30,176 nucleotides of DNA from positions 1-30,176 of the forward strand of contig UQXF01000030.1 of the NCBI GenBank assembly GCA_900544905.1. Reading direction: 5' to 3'. The position numbers and the translations under genes are program-made. The notes below the pieces were generated by a model. It ran no database searches. It saw only the letters and a program-made list of their open reading frames with translations, and was not told the origin of the DNA. Position 1 is the first letter of the stretch. Every line of letters starts with the position of its first letter. The DNA is from an uncultured Clostridium sp. Its GTDB lineage: Bacteria; Bacillota; Clostridia; Lachnospirales; Lachnospiraceae. Of the stretch, positions 1 through 6,814 are shown in pieces.

Positions 1-36
1 GAGTCTCGTGGGCTCGGAGATGTGTATAAGAGACAG
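1..36 (+). other. Nextera i7-side adapter contamination
   Basis: Positions 3-36 match the Illumina Nextera read-2 transposase adapter, and 18-36 are the 19-bp Tn5 mosaic end. Positions 1-2 would be the last two bases of the i7 index. This is library-preparation sequence, not genome. A reading frame opened at GTG 22 would start with Met-Tyr-Lys-Arg-Gln, an adapter-encoded artefact well known in protein databases. Confidence 0.98.
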
Positions 37-234
37 AAGTATTTTAAACGATATAAATTATATAGAGGAGTGGTTGATACAAATGATAAAAATTATGCCG
101 GCTTTATATTGATATTTGAAAGTGAACTGGCGGATAGAGCTTATCAGATATCTTGTTCAGGAATAGGATATATTAAGGATATCCAGACTAATTCAATTGA
201 TATTATGAATCATTTTGATGTACTATTTTATTGA
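37..234 (+). CDS. 3' fragment of a hypothetical protein
   Basis: An open frame runs from the first native base after the adapter to a TGA at 232-234, giving 65 native residues and probably the C-terminal part of a longer gene. The fragment is AT-rich and starts very basic (KYFKRYKLYR), followed by short alternating hydrophobic stretches consistent with beta strands (AGFILIFE, DVLFY). I do not recognise a family. GTG 70 could be an internal start, but a true upstream start is more likely lost at the contig edge. Base composition is more AT-rich than the rest of the window. Confidence 0.45.
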   Translation, partial: KYFKRYKLYRGVVDTNDKNYAGFILIFESELADRAYQISCSGIGYIKDIQTNSIDIMNHFDVLFY

Positions 235-316
235 TGATGTAATAATATTCCTTTTCATGTGGCAAACACCTTTTTGCCAGAGTGCTCATATGATAAACAA
301 AAAAGGTTAATAATTT

Positions 317-790
317 ATGGCATATTCGGATTATGTGCCTGTTATAGGTACAATTATTAATATTTCAAGGGGAAATGACTGCTGCAGCCAGCGGATGTCA
401 TTTCGTACCGAAAATGGAATAGTAAATTTTATGGTAGATTCCCAAACGCAGGTTATTGACAGCAGGCAGCTTCGTCCGGGAATGCGGGTGGCAGCATTTT
501 ATGACAGCAGTCTGCCGGTACCGTTGATTTTCCCTCCACAGTATACGGCTAAGATAATTACGGTGGTTGGCAGGAATGAACAGGTAATGCTGAACTTTTT
601 TGACCGGAATCTGCTTGCGGAAGACAAATCCTTACAGCTGAATATCGCAGGAAACACCATTCTTAACACCATCAACGGGCAAAGCTTTACCTGTGACCCG
701 GGGAGGCATACCCTTTTGGTTTATTATTCTGTAACAACAAGAAGCATTCCTCCGCAGACGACACCGAGAAGGATTATTGTATTATGCTAG
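317..790 (+). CDS. Conserved hypothetical beta-rich protein
   Basis: The predicted protein has 157 residues with no signal peptide and no membrane segment, so it is probably cytoplasmic. Residues about 5-85 look like a small beta barrel: a GTI-x-NISRG start, a middle FRTENGIVNFMV strand pair, then RPGMRVAAFYD and a proline-rich PVPLIFPPQY segment. A second beta-rich half follows to the C-terminus. I have an impression of similar short clostridial proteins with a P-V-P-L-I-x-P-P-Q-Y stretch but cannot name a domain or function. The ribosome-binding site is weak (AAGG before ATG 317). It stands alone between a gene fragment and the promoter of the flavodoxin-like gene. Confidence 0.7.
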   Translation: MAYSDYVPVIGTIINISRGNDCCSQRMSFRTENGIVNFMVDSQTQVIDSRQLRPGMRVAAFYDSSLPVPLIFPPQYTAKIITVVGRNEQVMLNFFDRNLLAEDKSLQLNIAGNTILNTINGQSFTCDPGRHTLLVYYSVTTRSIPPQTTPRRIIVLC

Positions 791-821
791 GTGAACTTAT
801 CTGAAACTGAGAAAAAACTAA

Positions 822-850
822 TTGAGAATAGTAATGTTCTGTGCGATAAT
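822..850 (+). promoter_or_regulatory. SigA-type promoter of the flavodoxin-like gene
   Basis: TTGAGA at 822-827 and GATAAT at 845-850 are separated by 17 bp. The predicted start of transcription lies near 857, about 33 bases upstream of ATG 890, whose ribosome-binding site AAAGGAG sits just before it. The 29-bp promoter matches the ROK-gene promoter at 6738-6766 in 22 positions. Confidence 0.75.
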
Positions 851-889
851 AAAATAAATTATAATAAATTGCAGTAAAGGAGAAAAAAC

Positions 890-1519
890 ATGAAGGTATT
901 ATTAGTAAACGGAAGCCCGAATGAAAAGGGCTGTACTTACACAGCATTATCTGAGATTGCGCAGACATTGGAACAGCAGGGAATTGATACAGAGATATTC
1001 CATATTGGAAACAAACCGGTAAGAGGCTGTATCGGCTGCGCCGGCTGTAAAAGAAGTGGGAAAGACCAGTGTGTGTTTGATGATGACATCGTAAACCGGC
1101 TTGCGGCTAAGGCAAAAGAAGCAGATGGGTATATTTTTGGGTCTCCGGTATTTTATGCATCTCCAAATGGCGCAGTGCTTTCAGTAATGGACCGGTTATT
1201 TTACAGTGCAGGAAAATATATGCAGTTTAAGCCTGCGGCATGTATTGCATCTGCAAGACGGGCAGGTACAACGGCAACCCTGGACGCTCTTAACAAATAT
1301 ATTGAAATCAATAACATGCTTATGGTTCCGGCATGCTACTGGAATATGGTGCATGGCTCCAGACCGGAGGATGTAAAGCAGGATTTGGAGGGTATGCAGA
1401 TAATGCGAAGCCTTGGAAATAACATGGCATGGCTGTTAAAGCTTCTGGAGACAGGAAAGGCAAGCGGAGTGGTACATCCGGAGCCGGAAGAAAAGGTAAG
1501 GACGAATTTTATCCGTTAG
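890..1519 (+). CDS. Flavodoxin-fold NAD(P)H-dependent FMN oxidoreductase
   Basis: This 209-residue protein belongs to the NADPH-dependent FMN reductase/flavodoxin-like superfamily. The FMN-phosphate loop is NGSPNEKGCTYTAL (residues about 8-21), and SPVFYASPNGAVLSVMDR (about 84-101) supplies the second flavin loop. A cysteine cluster CIGCAGCKRSGKDQC at about 47-61 is typical of the iron-sulfur-flavoprotein-like branch, although its C-x2-C-x2-C-x7-C pattern alone does not prove a cluster is bound. It is likely cytosolic and transfers electrons from NAD(P)H to quinones, nitro compounds or an unknown acceptor; the substrate cannot be read from sequence. It has its own promoter and is transcribed singly, facing the response-regulator gene convergently. 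Confidence 0.88.
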   Translation: MKVLLVNGSPNEKGCTYTALSEIAQTLEQQGIDTEIFHIGNKPVRGCIGCAGCKRSGKDQCVFDDDIVNRLAAKAKEADGYIFGSPVFYASPNGAVLSVMDRLFYSAGKYMQFKPAACIASARRAGTTATLDALNKYIEINNMLMVPACYWNMVHGSRPEDVKQDLEGMQIMRSLGNNMAWLLKLLETGKASGVVHPEPEEKVRTNFIR

Positions 1520-1540
1520 AATGACTGTATGCAGACCGGA

Positions 1541-2164
1541 TTAACGCTTGTGCTTGTAGTAAAAAACCGCAAGCTGGGTCCGGTCGCGAAGCCTCAGCTT
1601 TTCTAATATACAGCTTAAGTAATTGCGTATCGTCCCCTCGCTCAGACACAGGCGGGAGGCGATTTCCCTGTTGCTTAAGCCCTCTGCCACCAGGGTGATG
1701 ATTTCATATTCTTTTTCGTTAATATTCTCTTCTGTGTAATCAAAGGAATCAGATGTTTTTATCAAATTCGGGATTTTGGAAATGATTTCATCCCCGTATA
1801 CATTCTGCCCGGAGGCTACAGCCTCAAGAGCCGGAATGATATGCTCAAAATTTTGTTTGATAATGTAGCCTTTCGCGCCAAGCTCCAGAGCCTTTACAAT
1901 ATATTCATCATCCACAAAGGTAGTTAAAAATAATACCTTTGCGTCCGGAAATATCTTTAGCAGCTCAGCCAGAGCTTCTGTTCCGTTCATTCCCTGCATC
2001 CGGATATCCATCAAAAGCACATCCGGCTTATATTTTCTGTACAGGGACAGTGCCTGTGAGCCGTCATTTCCCACGGCGGCAACTTCAATTTCGTCCCCTG
2101 CCTCTAATATCATTTTTAGTGACATGCAGACCAGCTGGTCATCATCTATCAGTACTACTCGCAT
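1541..2164 (-). CDS. NarL/FixJ-type (LuxR HTH) response regulator
   Basis: This 207-residue regulator has a receiver domain (acidic pocket D7-D9, phosphoacceptor D53 in LLMDIRM, conserved Thr in FLTTF, Lys in GYIIKQ) followed by a LuxR-type helix-turn-helix at about 148-200 (GLSNREIASRLCLSEGTIRNYL). The start ATG at 2164 has a CAGGAG ribosome-binding site 8-9 bases upstream. It lies downstream of its probable partner kinase on the same strand, with a 151-bp gap rich in repeats that may hold its own promoter. By context it controls the divergent ABC exporter at 3498-6730. The arrangement resembles B. subtilis LnrJK-LnrLMN, where the regulator senses membrane-active polyene attack; the inducer here is unknown. 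Confidence 0.9.
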   Translation of the reverse strand: MRVVLIDDDQLVCMSLKMILEAGDEIEVAAVGNDGSQALSLYRKYKPDVLLMDIRMQGMNGTEALAELLKIFPDAKVLFLTTFVDDEYIVKALELGAKGYIIKQNFEHIIPALEAVASGQNVYGDEIISKIPNLIKTSDSFDYTEENINEKEYEIITLVAEGLSNREIASRLCLSEGTIRNYLSCILEKLRLRDRTQLAVFYYKHKR

Positions 2165-2195
2165 ACGTCAGTCTCCTGTTACACCTTTTTCATTC

Positions 2196-2268
2196 TTAGT
2201 AAGTATTAGGTAATTGCGAAACGGTCGGTAACGAAAACAGAGTTTCGCAATTGCTCATTAGTAAGTAT
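2196..2268. repeat. Miniature palindromic element flanked by direct repeats
   Basis: An 11-bp perfect inverted repeat (AATTGCGAAAC at 2212-2222, GTTTCGCAATT at 2242-2252) is flanked by an 11-bp perfect direct repeat (TTAGTAAGTAT at 2196-2206 and 2258-2268). The termini of the 51-bp segment between the direct repeats match each other in inverted orientation at 13 of 16 positions. The layout (terminal inverted repeats inside a direct duplication) is what a tiny non-autonomous insertion with a target duplication would leave, but it could equally be a regulatory hairpin in the kinase-regulator transcript. No second copy is visible in this window. Confidence 0.55.
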
Positions 2269-2313
2269 ATTATCAGATAATACCGGTAAAAGCAATGAAG
2301 CAGAAAATGCTTC
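2268..2313 (-). promoter_or_regulatory. Palindrome and hairpin between kinase and regulator genes
   Basis: A perfect palindrome TATTATC-A-GATAATA occupies 2268-2282. A 6-bp stem with a 5-base loop (GAAGCA/TGCTTC, 2297-2313) immediately follows the kinase stop on the minus strand. Read on the minus strand, TTGCTT followed after 17 bp by TAATAT gives a weak promoter-like pair just upstream of the regulator gene. The hairpin lacks a clean U-run directly after it, so it would be an attenuator at best. Confidence 0.35.
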
Positions 2314-2315
2314 TT

Positions 2316-3383
2316 TTATTTTGGAACCGACATGAAAATCCGGAAGCCCGTTTCAGCACTGATATGCAGAATCCCGTGAACACCATTTACCCGGTCTCTC
2401 ATATTGGAAAGTCCGATTCCCCTTTCCTTCTCTGAAAAGTGGTCTGCGGCAGTAGTGCCGTTATCTTCAATTAAAAGCTGGTAAAATCCTGGATGCTCCT
2501 TTACCGTTACCGATGCTCTTGTTGCATTACTGTGCTTTATGATATTGTTCAGCGCTTCCTTGGTGATGGCAAGAATACAGTACTTTACATCCCGTGGGAT
2601 ATTCCGGGATATCTCACAGCTGAAGGTAACGGGGCAGAAGGTAAAGTGGCTGATTAGGGATGAGAGAGCCTCCTTCAAGTCAACCGATTCATCATGCAGG
2701 TCGTGAACACTGCTGCGGATACTGTCCATGGAAGCATTTAAGGTGTCCTTTAACGCTTCTAAATGGGGTTTCAGGGTTTCATCTTTACAGACAGTGAGAA
2801 GGGCGCCGGTCTGTAAAATGGAACGGGAGAGCATATGCCCTACATTGTCATGGATTTCTCTTGCAATCCGGTTCCGTTCCTTCAGAATCGCAATATAAAT
2901 CTGGTTATCCTGGTTCTCTAAGAGCTGTTCATTATTTCTTTTCAGTATCATTTCCTTTTCAACGCTGTTATCCCGGAATGTTTTAATCTTCTGCTGCAGC
3001 GTGTCCCGCAGGTTATTCTGGTGTGCAAGGTAAAGGCTGATGCCTGTAAAGGGAAGAACCAGCAGACAGGCAGGCTCCTGAAACTTGTACAGATAGAGAA
3101 CTGCCGGCATTATATAGAGATAAGGTAAAAGATACTGCTTCCGGTAGAAAAAGATATAGCAGAGCAGAGGTAAAAATGCACACAGCTCCGGCAGAAAGAA
3201 GCATAGAACCAGGGAGGGGACGCCAAGACGCTTAAGTGTCTTCTCATTGGTGGTGATATACTCAAAGCAGTAAAGGGAAAGCAGCAGGAGTATCCACATG
3301 ATGTGTAAGGCGTCCAGCTGTTCGGATGGATACAGGACAGCACCCAGTATAAGCAGGATAAAGGAATCTATAAAGGTTGACAT
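2316..3383 (-). CDS. NarL-family sensor histidine kinase (HisKA_3)
   Basis: This predicted 355-residue membrane kinase has a block of about five or six hydrophobic segments over residues 1-120 and a short charged coiled linker (about 122-165). The HisKA_3 dimerisation motif ERNRIAREIHDNVGHMLSRS carries phospho-acceptor H178. The C-terminal ATPase shows an N-box KEALNNIIKHSNATRASV, a G1-like IEDNG and a G2 GIGLSNMRDR. The reading frame extends to 3407, but the ATG at 3383 has a GGAGA ribosome-binding site at the right distance and is preferred. There is no periplasmic sensor domain, so sensing is probably within the membrane, as in DesK and LnrJ. It pairs with the regulator at 1541-2164. Confidence 0.88.
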   Translation of the reverse strand: MSTFIDSFILLILGAVLYPSEQLDALHIMWILLLLSLYCFEYITTNEKTLKRLGVPSLVLCFFLPELCAFLPLLCYIFFYRKQYLLPYLYIMPAVLYLYKFQEPACLLVLPFTGISLYLAHQNNLRDTLQQKIKTFRDNSVEKEMILKRNNEQLLENQDNQIYIAILKERNRIAREIHDNVGHMLSRSILQTGALLTVCKDETLKPHLEALKDTLNASMDSIRSSVHDLHDESVDLKEALSSLISHFTFCPVTFSCEISRNIPRDVKYCILAITKEALNNIIKHSNATRASVTVKEHPGFYQLLIEDNGTTAADHFSEKERGIGLSNMRDRVNGVHGILHISAETGFRIFMSVPK

Positions 3384-3429
3384 AATATGATCTCCATTCT
3401 GTGACATTTGTCATGTAATTTTCTTACAT

Positions 3430-3463
3430 TTTACACTATAGTTTTTTCTTTGGATAGTGTAAA
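3430..3463. promoter_or_regulatory. Symmetric divergent promoter in a 10-bp palindrome
   Basis: TTTACACTAT at 3430-3439 is the exact reverse complement of ATAGTGTAAA at 3454-3463. Each arm supplies a -35 to one strand and a -10 to the other: forward TTTACA, 17 bp, GATAGT; reverse TTTACA, 17 bp, TATAGT. The forward start would be near 3466 (ABC operon, ATG 3498) and the reverse near 3428 (kinase, ATG 3383). The palindrome is also a good operator shape for the NarL-type regulator encoded here; that binding is inferred. Confidence 0.6.
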
Positions 3464-3497
3464 GTTAAGTACAGATAGAAAATGGGAGGAAAAGGAT

Positions 3498-4430
3498 ATG
3501 GTTGTAAAAATTGAGAATCTGGTAAAACGATATGGTGACATGGTAGCGTTAGACCATTTTAATCTGGAGATAGAGGAGGGGGAGATTTTCGGACTGCTGG
3601 GACCAAACGGAAGCGGCAAGTCCACCACGATTAACTGTCTGCTGTCGCTTTTGGAATATGATAAGGGAAGGATTGAGGTGTTCGGGCAGGAAATGAAGCC
3701 GGACAGCTACAATCTGAAACAGGATATCGGAGTGGTGATGCAGAATGTGGCGGTATTTGAAGAGCTGACGGTATATGAAAATATTGATTATTTCTGCGGG
3801 CTGTATGTAAAGGATAAAATAAAAAGAAAGCAGCTGGTGGAGGAGGCCATTGACTTTGTGGAGCTTGGGGATTACCGCCGGTTTCTTCCAAAGAAATTAT
3901 CCGGTGGTCTTTTGAGAAGACTCAATATAGCCTGTGGTATTGCACACAAGCCAAAGCTTATCATTTTAGATGAGCCTACAGTGGCAGTTGACCCTCAAAG
4001 CCGCAATAAAATCTTAGAGGGGATTCAGGGCTTAAACCGGCAGGGGGCAACCATCATTTATACCTCCCATTATATGGAGGAGGTGGAGCAGATTTGTACC
4101 CGGATTGCCATTATGGATAAGGGAAAAAATGTTGCCATCGGTACGAAGGATGAGTTAAAGGCAATGATTGACCTTGGAGAGACCATCAGTGTGGAGATTT
4201 TAGAGCTTCCGGAAAATGTAATCGAGGAGATAAAAAGGCTTCCCCATGTAATTCAGGTCAGTTATGAAACCTATCTGTTGAAGGTGAAGTTTTCCAGAGG
4301 AAAGCATAATCTATTGCGGCTTCTGGATTTATTAAAGGAGCAGGAGATTGGATTTGGCGGGGTGCATTCGGAGCTGCCAACCTTGAATGATGTGTTTCTG
4401 GAAATTACAGGAAAAGCATTACGGGATTAA
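3498..4430 (+). CDS. ABC-2 exporter ATP-binding protein (LnrL-like)
   Basis: This 310-residue ABC ATPase has Walker A GPNGSGKST at 35-43, Q-loop Q82, signature LSGGL at 134-138, Walker B LIILDEP at 154-160 and switch H191. The D-loop reads VAVDP rather than the common GLDP. The C-terminal 80 residues form the accessory domain common in drug and antibiotic exporters. An upstream in-frame extension exists, but ATG 3498 has a GGGAGGA site at 3484-3490 and lies downstream of the predicted transcription start. It powers the two permeases immediately downstream. Likely substrates are membrane-active antibiotics or lipids, by analogy with linearmycin resistance; this is inferred from gene order, not from any substrate motif. 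Confidence 0.92.
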   Translation: MVVKIENLVKRYGDMVALDHFNLEIEEGEIFGLLGPNGSGKSTTINCLLSLLEYDKGRIEVFGQEMKPDSYNLKQDIGVVMQNVAVFEELTVYENIDYFCGLYVKDKIKRKQLVEEAIDFVELGDYRRFLPKKLSGGLLRRLNIACGIAHKPKLIILDEPTVAVDPQSRNKILEGIQGLNRQGATIIYTSHYMEEVEQICTRIAIMDKGKNVAIGTKDELKAMIDLGETISVEILELPENVIEEIKRLPHVIQVSYETYLLKVKFSRGKHNLLRLLDLLKEQEIGFGGVHSELPTLNDVFLEITGKALRD

Positions 4431-4443
4431 GGAGGAGAGGAAT

Positions 4444-5577
4444 ATGCTGCATTTTTGGTATCGTATGAAAATGATGCTCCGGACACGTTCCGCTATCTTC
4501 TGGGCAATTCTGTTTCCGGTTTTCCTGGGAATGGTATTCTATTTTATGTTCGGCAATATTGGCAGGGTGGAACAGTTTTCGGAGGTGCCGGTAGGGATTA
4601 TCTTAGAGGAAGACAATGACATGCTTGTGGAGCTGCTGAAGGAAACAGAGGTAGAGGATAAGCTTCCTATGTTTGAGGTGACGGAATATGACAGCGAAGA
4701 AGAGGCGGAGAAGGCATTGCAAAAAGAGACAATCCATGGCTATATCCTTGTAAAAAGCGATGATTTTTCTCTGGTGGTAAAGGAATCCGACATTTACAGC
4801 TCTCTGATAAAAACCTTTTTAGACCAGTATAAACAGAACCATGCCCTGATTCAAAGGGTGGCGGCAGAGCACCCGGAGCGGGTAGAGGAGATGGTAAAGG
4901 AGCAGTTTTTGGGTGAGAAAATCGGGATAGAGGAGATTGCACTGAAGGGACAGGACAAAGACCCGTATACCCAGTATTTCTATGCATTGCTTGCCATGGC
5001 ATGCCTGATTGCCTCTATGGTGGGGCTGGAAAACGGGTTCTGGATTCAGGCGGATTTATCCGATGTGGGAGCCAGAAGAAATGTGGCGCCTGCAAGGAAG
5101 ATGAAACAGGTGATGACGGATTTTCTGGCATCCCTGCTGCTGTATTGTATTCTGATGACCGGGGTGCTGGCGGTTCTGGTGTTTGTCTATAAGCAGGATT
5201 TTGGCAGTAACGTGGGCTTAATCCTTTTAGGCACATGGACGGGAAGCTTTACAGGCCTTGCGGCAGGCAATTTGATAGCGGTGGTGCCAAAAGGCTCCCG
5301 TACAAAGAAGGAAGGCATTAACGTGGCATTTTTTATGACAAGTTCCTTTCTCGGAGGTTTGCAATGGGGAGATATTACCTATATTCTGGAGAAGAATTGT
5401 CCGATAATTAACCGGATAAATCCGGCAACCTTGATGGTGAACGCCTTTAAGAGTCTGGCGGTTTTTGGAGATTACAGACAGTATGCGGTGAATCTGGTGA
5501 CACTGCTTTTGATAGGTATTGTATTTCTTGCCATCAGTATCCTGAAGCTAAGGAGGACAAAATATGCAAGTATTTAA
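4444..5577 (+). CDS. ABC-2 type permease 1 (LnrM-like)
   Basis: This 377-residue permease has the ABC-2 layout: an N-terminal membrane helix (about 15-35), a large extracytoplasmic domain rich in Glu/Lys (about 40-185), then a C-terminal bundle of about five helices (about 187-370). ATG 4444 is preceded by GGAGGAGAGG just after the ATPase stop, which decides the start over an in-frame extension inside the ATPase gene. It forms one operon with the ATPase (13-bp gap) and the next permease (14-bp overlap). The long extracytoplasmic domain is characteristic of exporters of this class that act on lipophilic compounds. Confidence 0.88.
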   Translation: MLHFWYRMKMMLRTRSAIFWAILFPVFLGMVFYFMFGNIGRVEQFSEVPVGIILEEDNDMLVELLKETEVEDKLPMFEVTEYDSEEEAEKALQKETIHGYILVKSDDFSLVVKESDIYSSLIKTFLDQYKQNHALIQRVAAEHPERVEEMVKEQFLGEKIGIEEIALKGQDKDPYTQYFYALLAMACLIASMVGLENGFWIQADLSDVGARRNVAPARKMKQVMTDFLASLLLYCILMTGVLAVLVFVYKQDFGSNVGLILLGTWTGSFTGLAAGNLIAVVPKGSRTKKEGINVAFFMTSSFLGGLQWGDITYILEKNCPIINRINPATLMVNAFKSLAVFGDYRQYAVNLVTLLLIGIVFLAISILKLRRTKYASI

Positions 5578-6730
5578 AATCTATTTTAAACTGCTCAACC
5601 ACTATAAGGGCATAATTATTTTATATTTTTCTATTTTTATCACAGTGGCGTTGATTATGACAGGAAATTTGTCTGCGGACAGCAAAAAGGGGTTTGAGGA
5701 CCAAAGGCTGGATATTGCGGTTATCGACGAGGATAAGCAGACTCTGGGAGCAGCAGTAAAGAAGTATTTTGGGGAAAAACATAATCTTGTGGATATGGAA
5801 TATGATGAAACTGCAATTTTAAATGAGCTGTACTGGAGAAAGCTGGACTATGTACTGGTAATTCCGAAGGGATTTGAGGAAGCCCTGTTAAACGGAAAAC
5901 AGGAAGCCGTGGAATTGAAGAGTATGAGGGTGCCGGGATATTTTGACGCCAGCTATTTTGAGGCAGAGCTTAACCTGTATACATCAAAGCTGACGGGCTT
6001 GCTGGCTGCCGGGTATTCCGCAGAAGAAGCAGAAAAAGAGCTTATGGATTTGCAGGCTCAAAAGACAGAGGTCACGCTGGCAGCCTTTGTAAATGAAAAC
6101 CAGAACGATGCCTGTACGGTGTTTTTTACTTACGCACCGTATCTGTTTATCACCCTCGGAATGAACGGGGTCGGAATCATTTTACTGCGGTTTAATGGGA
6201 AAGAGGTAAAGGACCGCATGGAGTGCAGTTCTACCTCCATGAGAAACCGAATAGCCGGTATTACCGGTGGAATTTTAGCCTTTGGAGCTATGATGCTGAC
6301 GGTGGTTCTCATCATAGCCGGCATACTTTCAAAGGGAAGCATTTATACCGATGTGCGGTTTCCGTTTTTTGTACTGAATCTGGTCTCCATGCTGGTTCTG
6401 GGGCTGAGCCTTGGATTCCTGACGGGAATGGTTGCTAAGAACAGTGAGGAGGTAAGCGGTATGGTAAATATTGTAAGCCTTGGTCTGTGTTTTCTTGGTG
6501 GTGTGTTTGTACCGCAGGAATTTTTCAGCGATACAATTATAAAGGCTGCCAGGTTCTTTCCAACGTATTGGTATGTGGCAACCAATGAAACCATAGGAGG
6601 CATGAAGAAGCTCGATACAGCGCTGTTTGGGGAAATCTTTTCACAGATTGGTCTGGTAGCCTGTTATGCATTGGTATTTTTTGCAGTTACCCTGGTGGTT
6701 ATTTCCAATAGGAGGAAGCGCAGGGCATAA
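5564..6730 (+). CDS. ABC-2 type permease 2 (LnrN-like)
   Basis: This 388-residue permease parallels its neighbour: one N-terminal helix (about 14-34), an extracytoplasmic region of about 150 residues, and about five C-terminal helices ending in a basic NRRKRRA tail. ATG 5564 lies inside the end of the upstream permease and has a GGAGGA site, implying translational coupling. The two different permeases plus one ATPase are expected to assemble as a heterodimeric exporter. The gene ends the operon; no terminator hairpin is visible before the ROK-gene promoter 8 bp later, so some read-through is possible. Confidence 0.87.
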   Translation: MQVFKIYFKLLNHYKGIIILYFSIFITVALIMTGNLSADSKKGFEDQRLDIAVIDEDKQTLGAAVKKYFGEKHNLVDMEYDETAILNELYWRKLDYVLVIPKGFEEALLNGKQEAVELKSMRVPGYFDASYFEAELNLYTSKLTGLLAAGYSAEEAEKELMDLQAQKTEVTLAAFVNENQNDACTVFFTYAPYLFITLGMNGVGIILLRFNGKEVKDRMECSSTSMRNRIAGITGGILAFGAMMLTVVLIIAGILSKGSIYTDVRFPFFVLNLVSMLVLGLSLGFLTGMVAKNSEEVSGMVNIVSLGLCFLGGVFVPQEFFSDTIIKAARFFPTYWYVATNETIGGMKKLDTALFGEIFSQIGLVACYALVFFAVTLVVISNRRKRRA

Positions 6731-6737
6731 AAAGAAA

Positions 6738-6766
6738 TTGAGAAAAGCATCATTTTGTGGGATAAT
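6738..6766 (+). promoter_or_regulatory. SigA-type promoter of the ROK kinase gene
   Basis: TTGAGA at 6738-6743 and GATAAT at 6761-6766 have a 17-bp spacer. The 29-bp unit shares 22 positions with the promoter at 822-850, including TGTG-N-GATAAT. Transcription should begin near 6773, giving a leader of about 42 bases with AAGGAG before ATG 6815. Confidence 0.75.
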
Positions 6767-6814
6767 AGATAAATAGTACAGAATTAACTGTAACAGGAAA
6801 AGGAGCAGAAACAG

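Noticed and set aside
18..36. Tn5 mosaic end that could be read as a transposon terminus
   Set aside because: It is continuous with the Nextera primer sequence, and the matching opposite adapter stands at the other contig end, so it is a library artefact.
260..279. 7-bp hairpin TGGCAAA/TTTGCCA as a terminator
   Set aside because: No U-run follows on either strand; the loop is short and the stem AT-rich.
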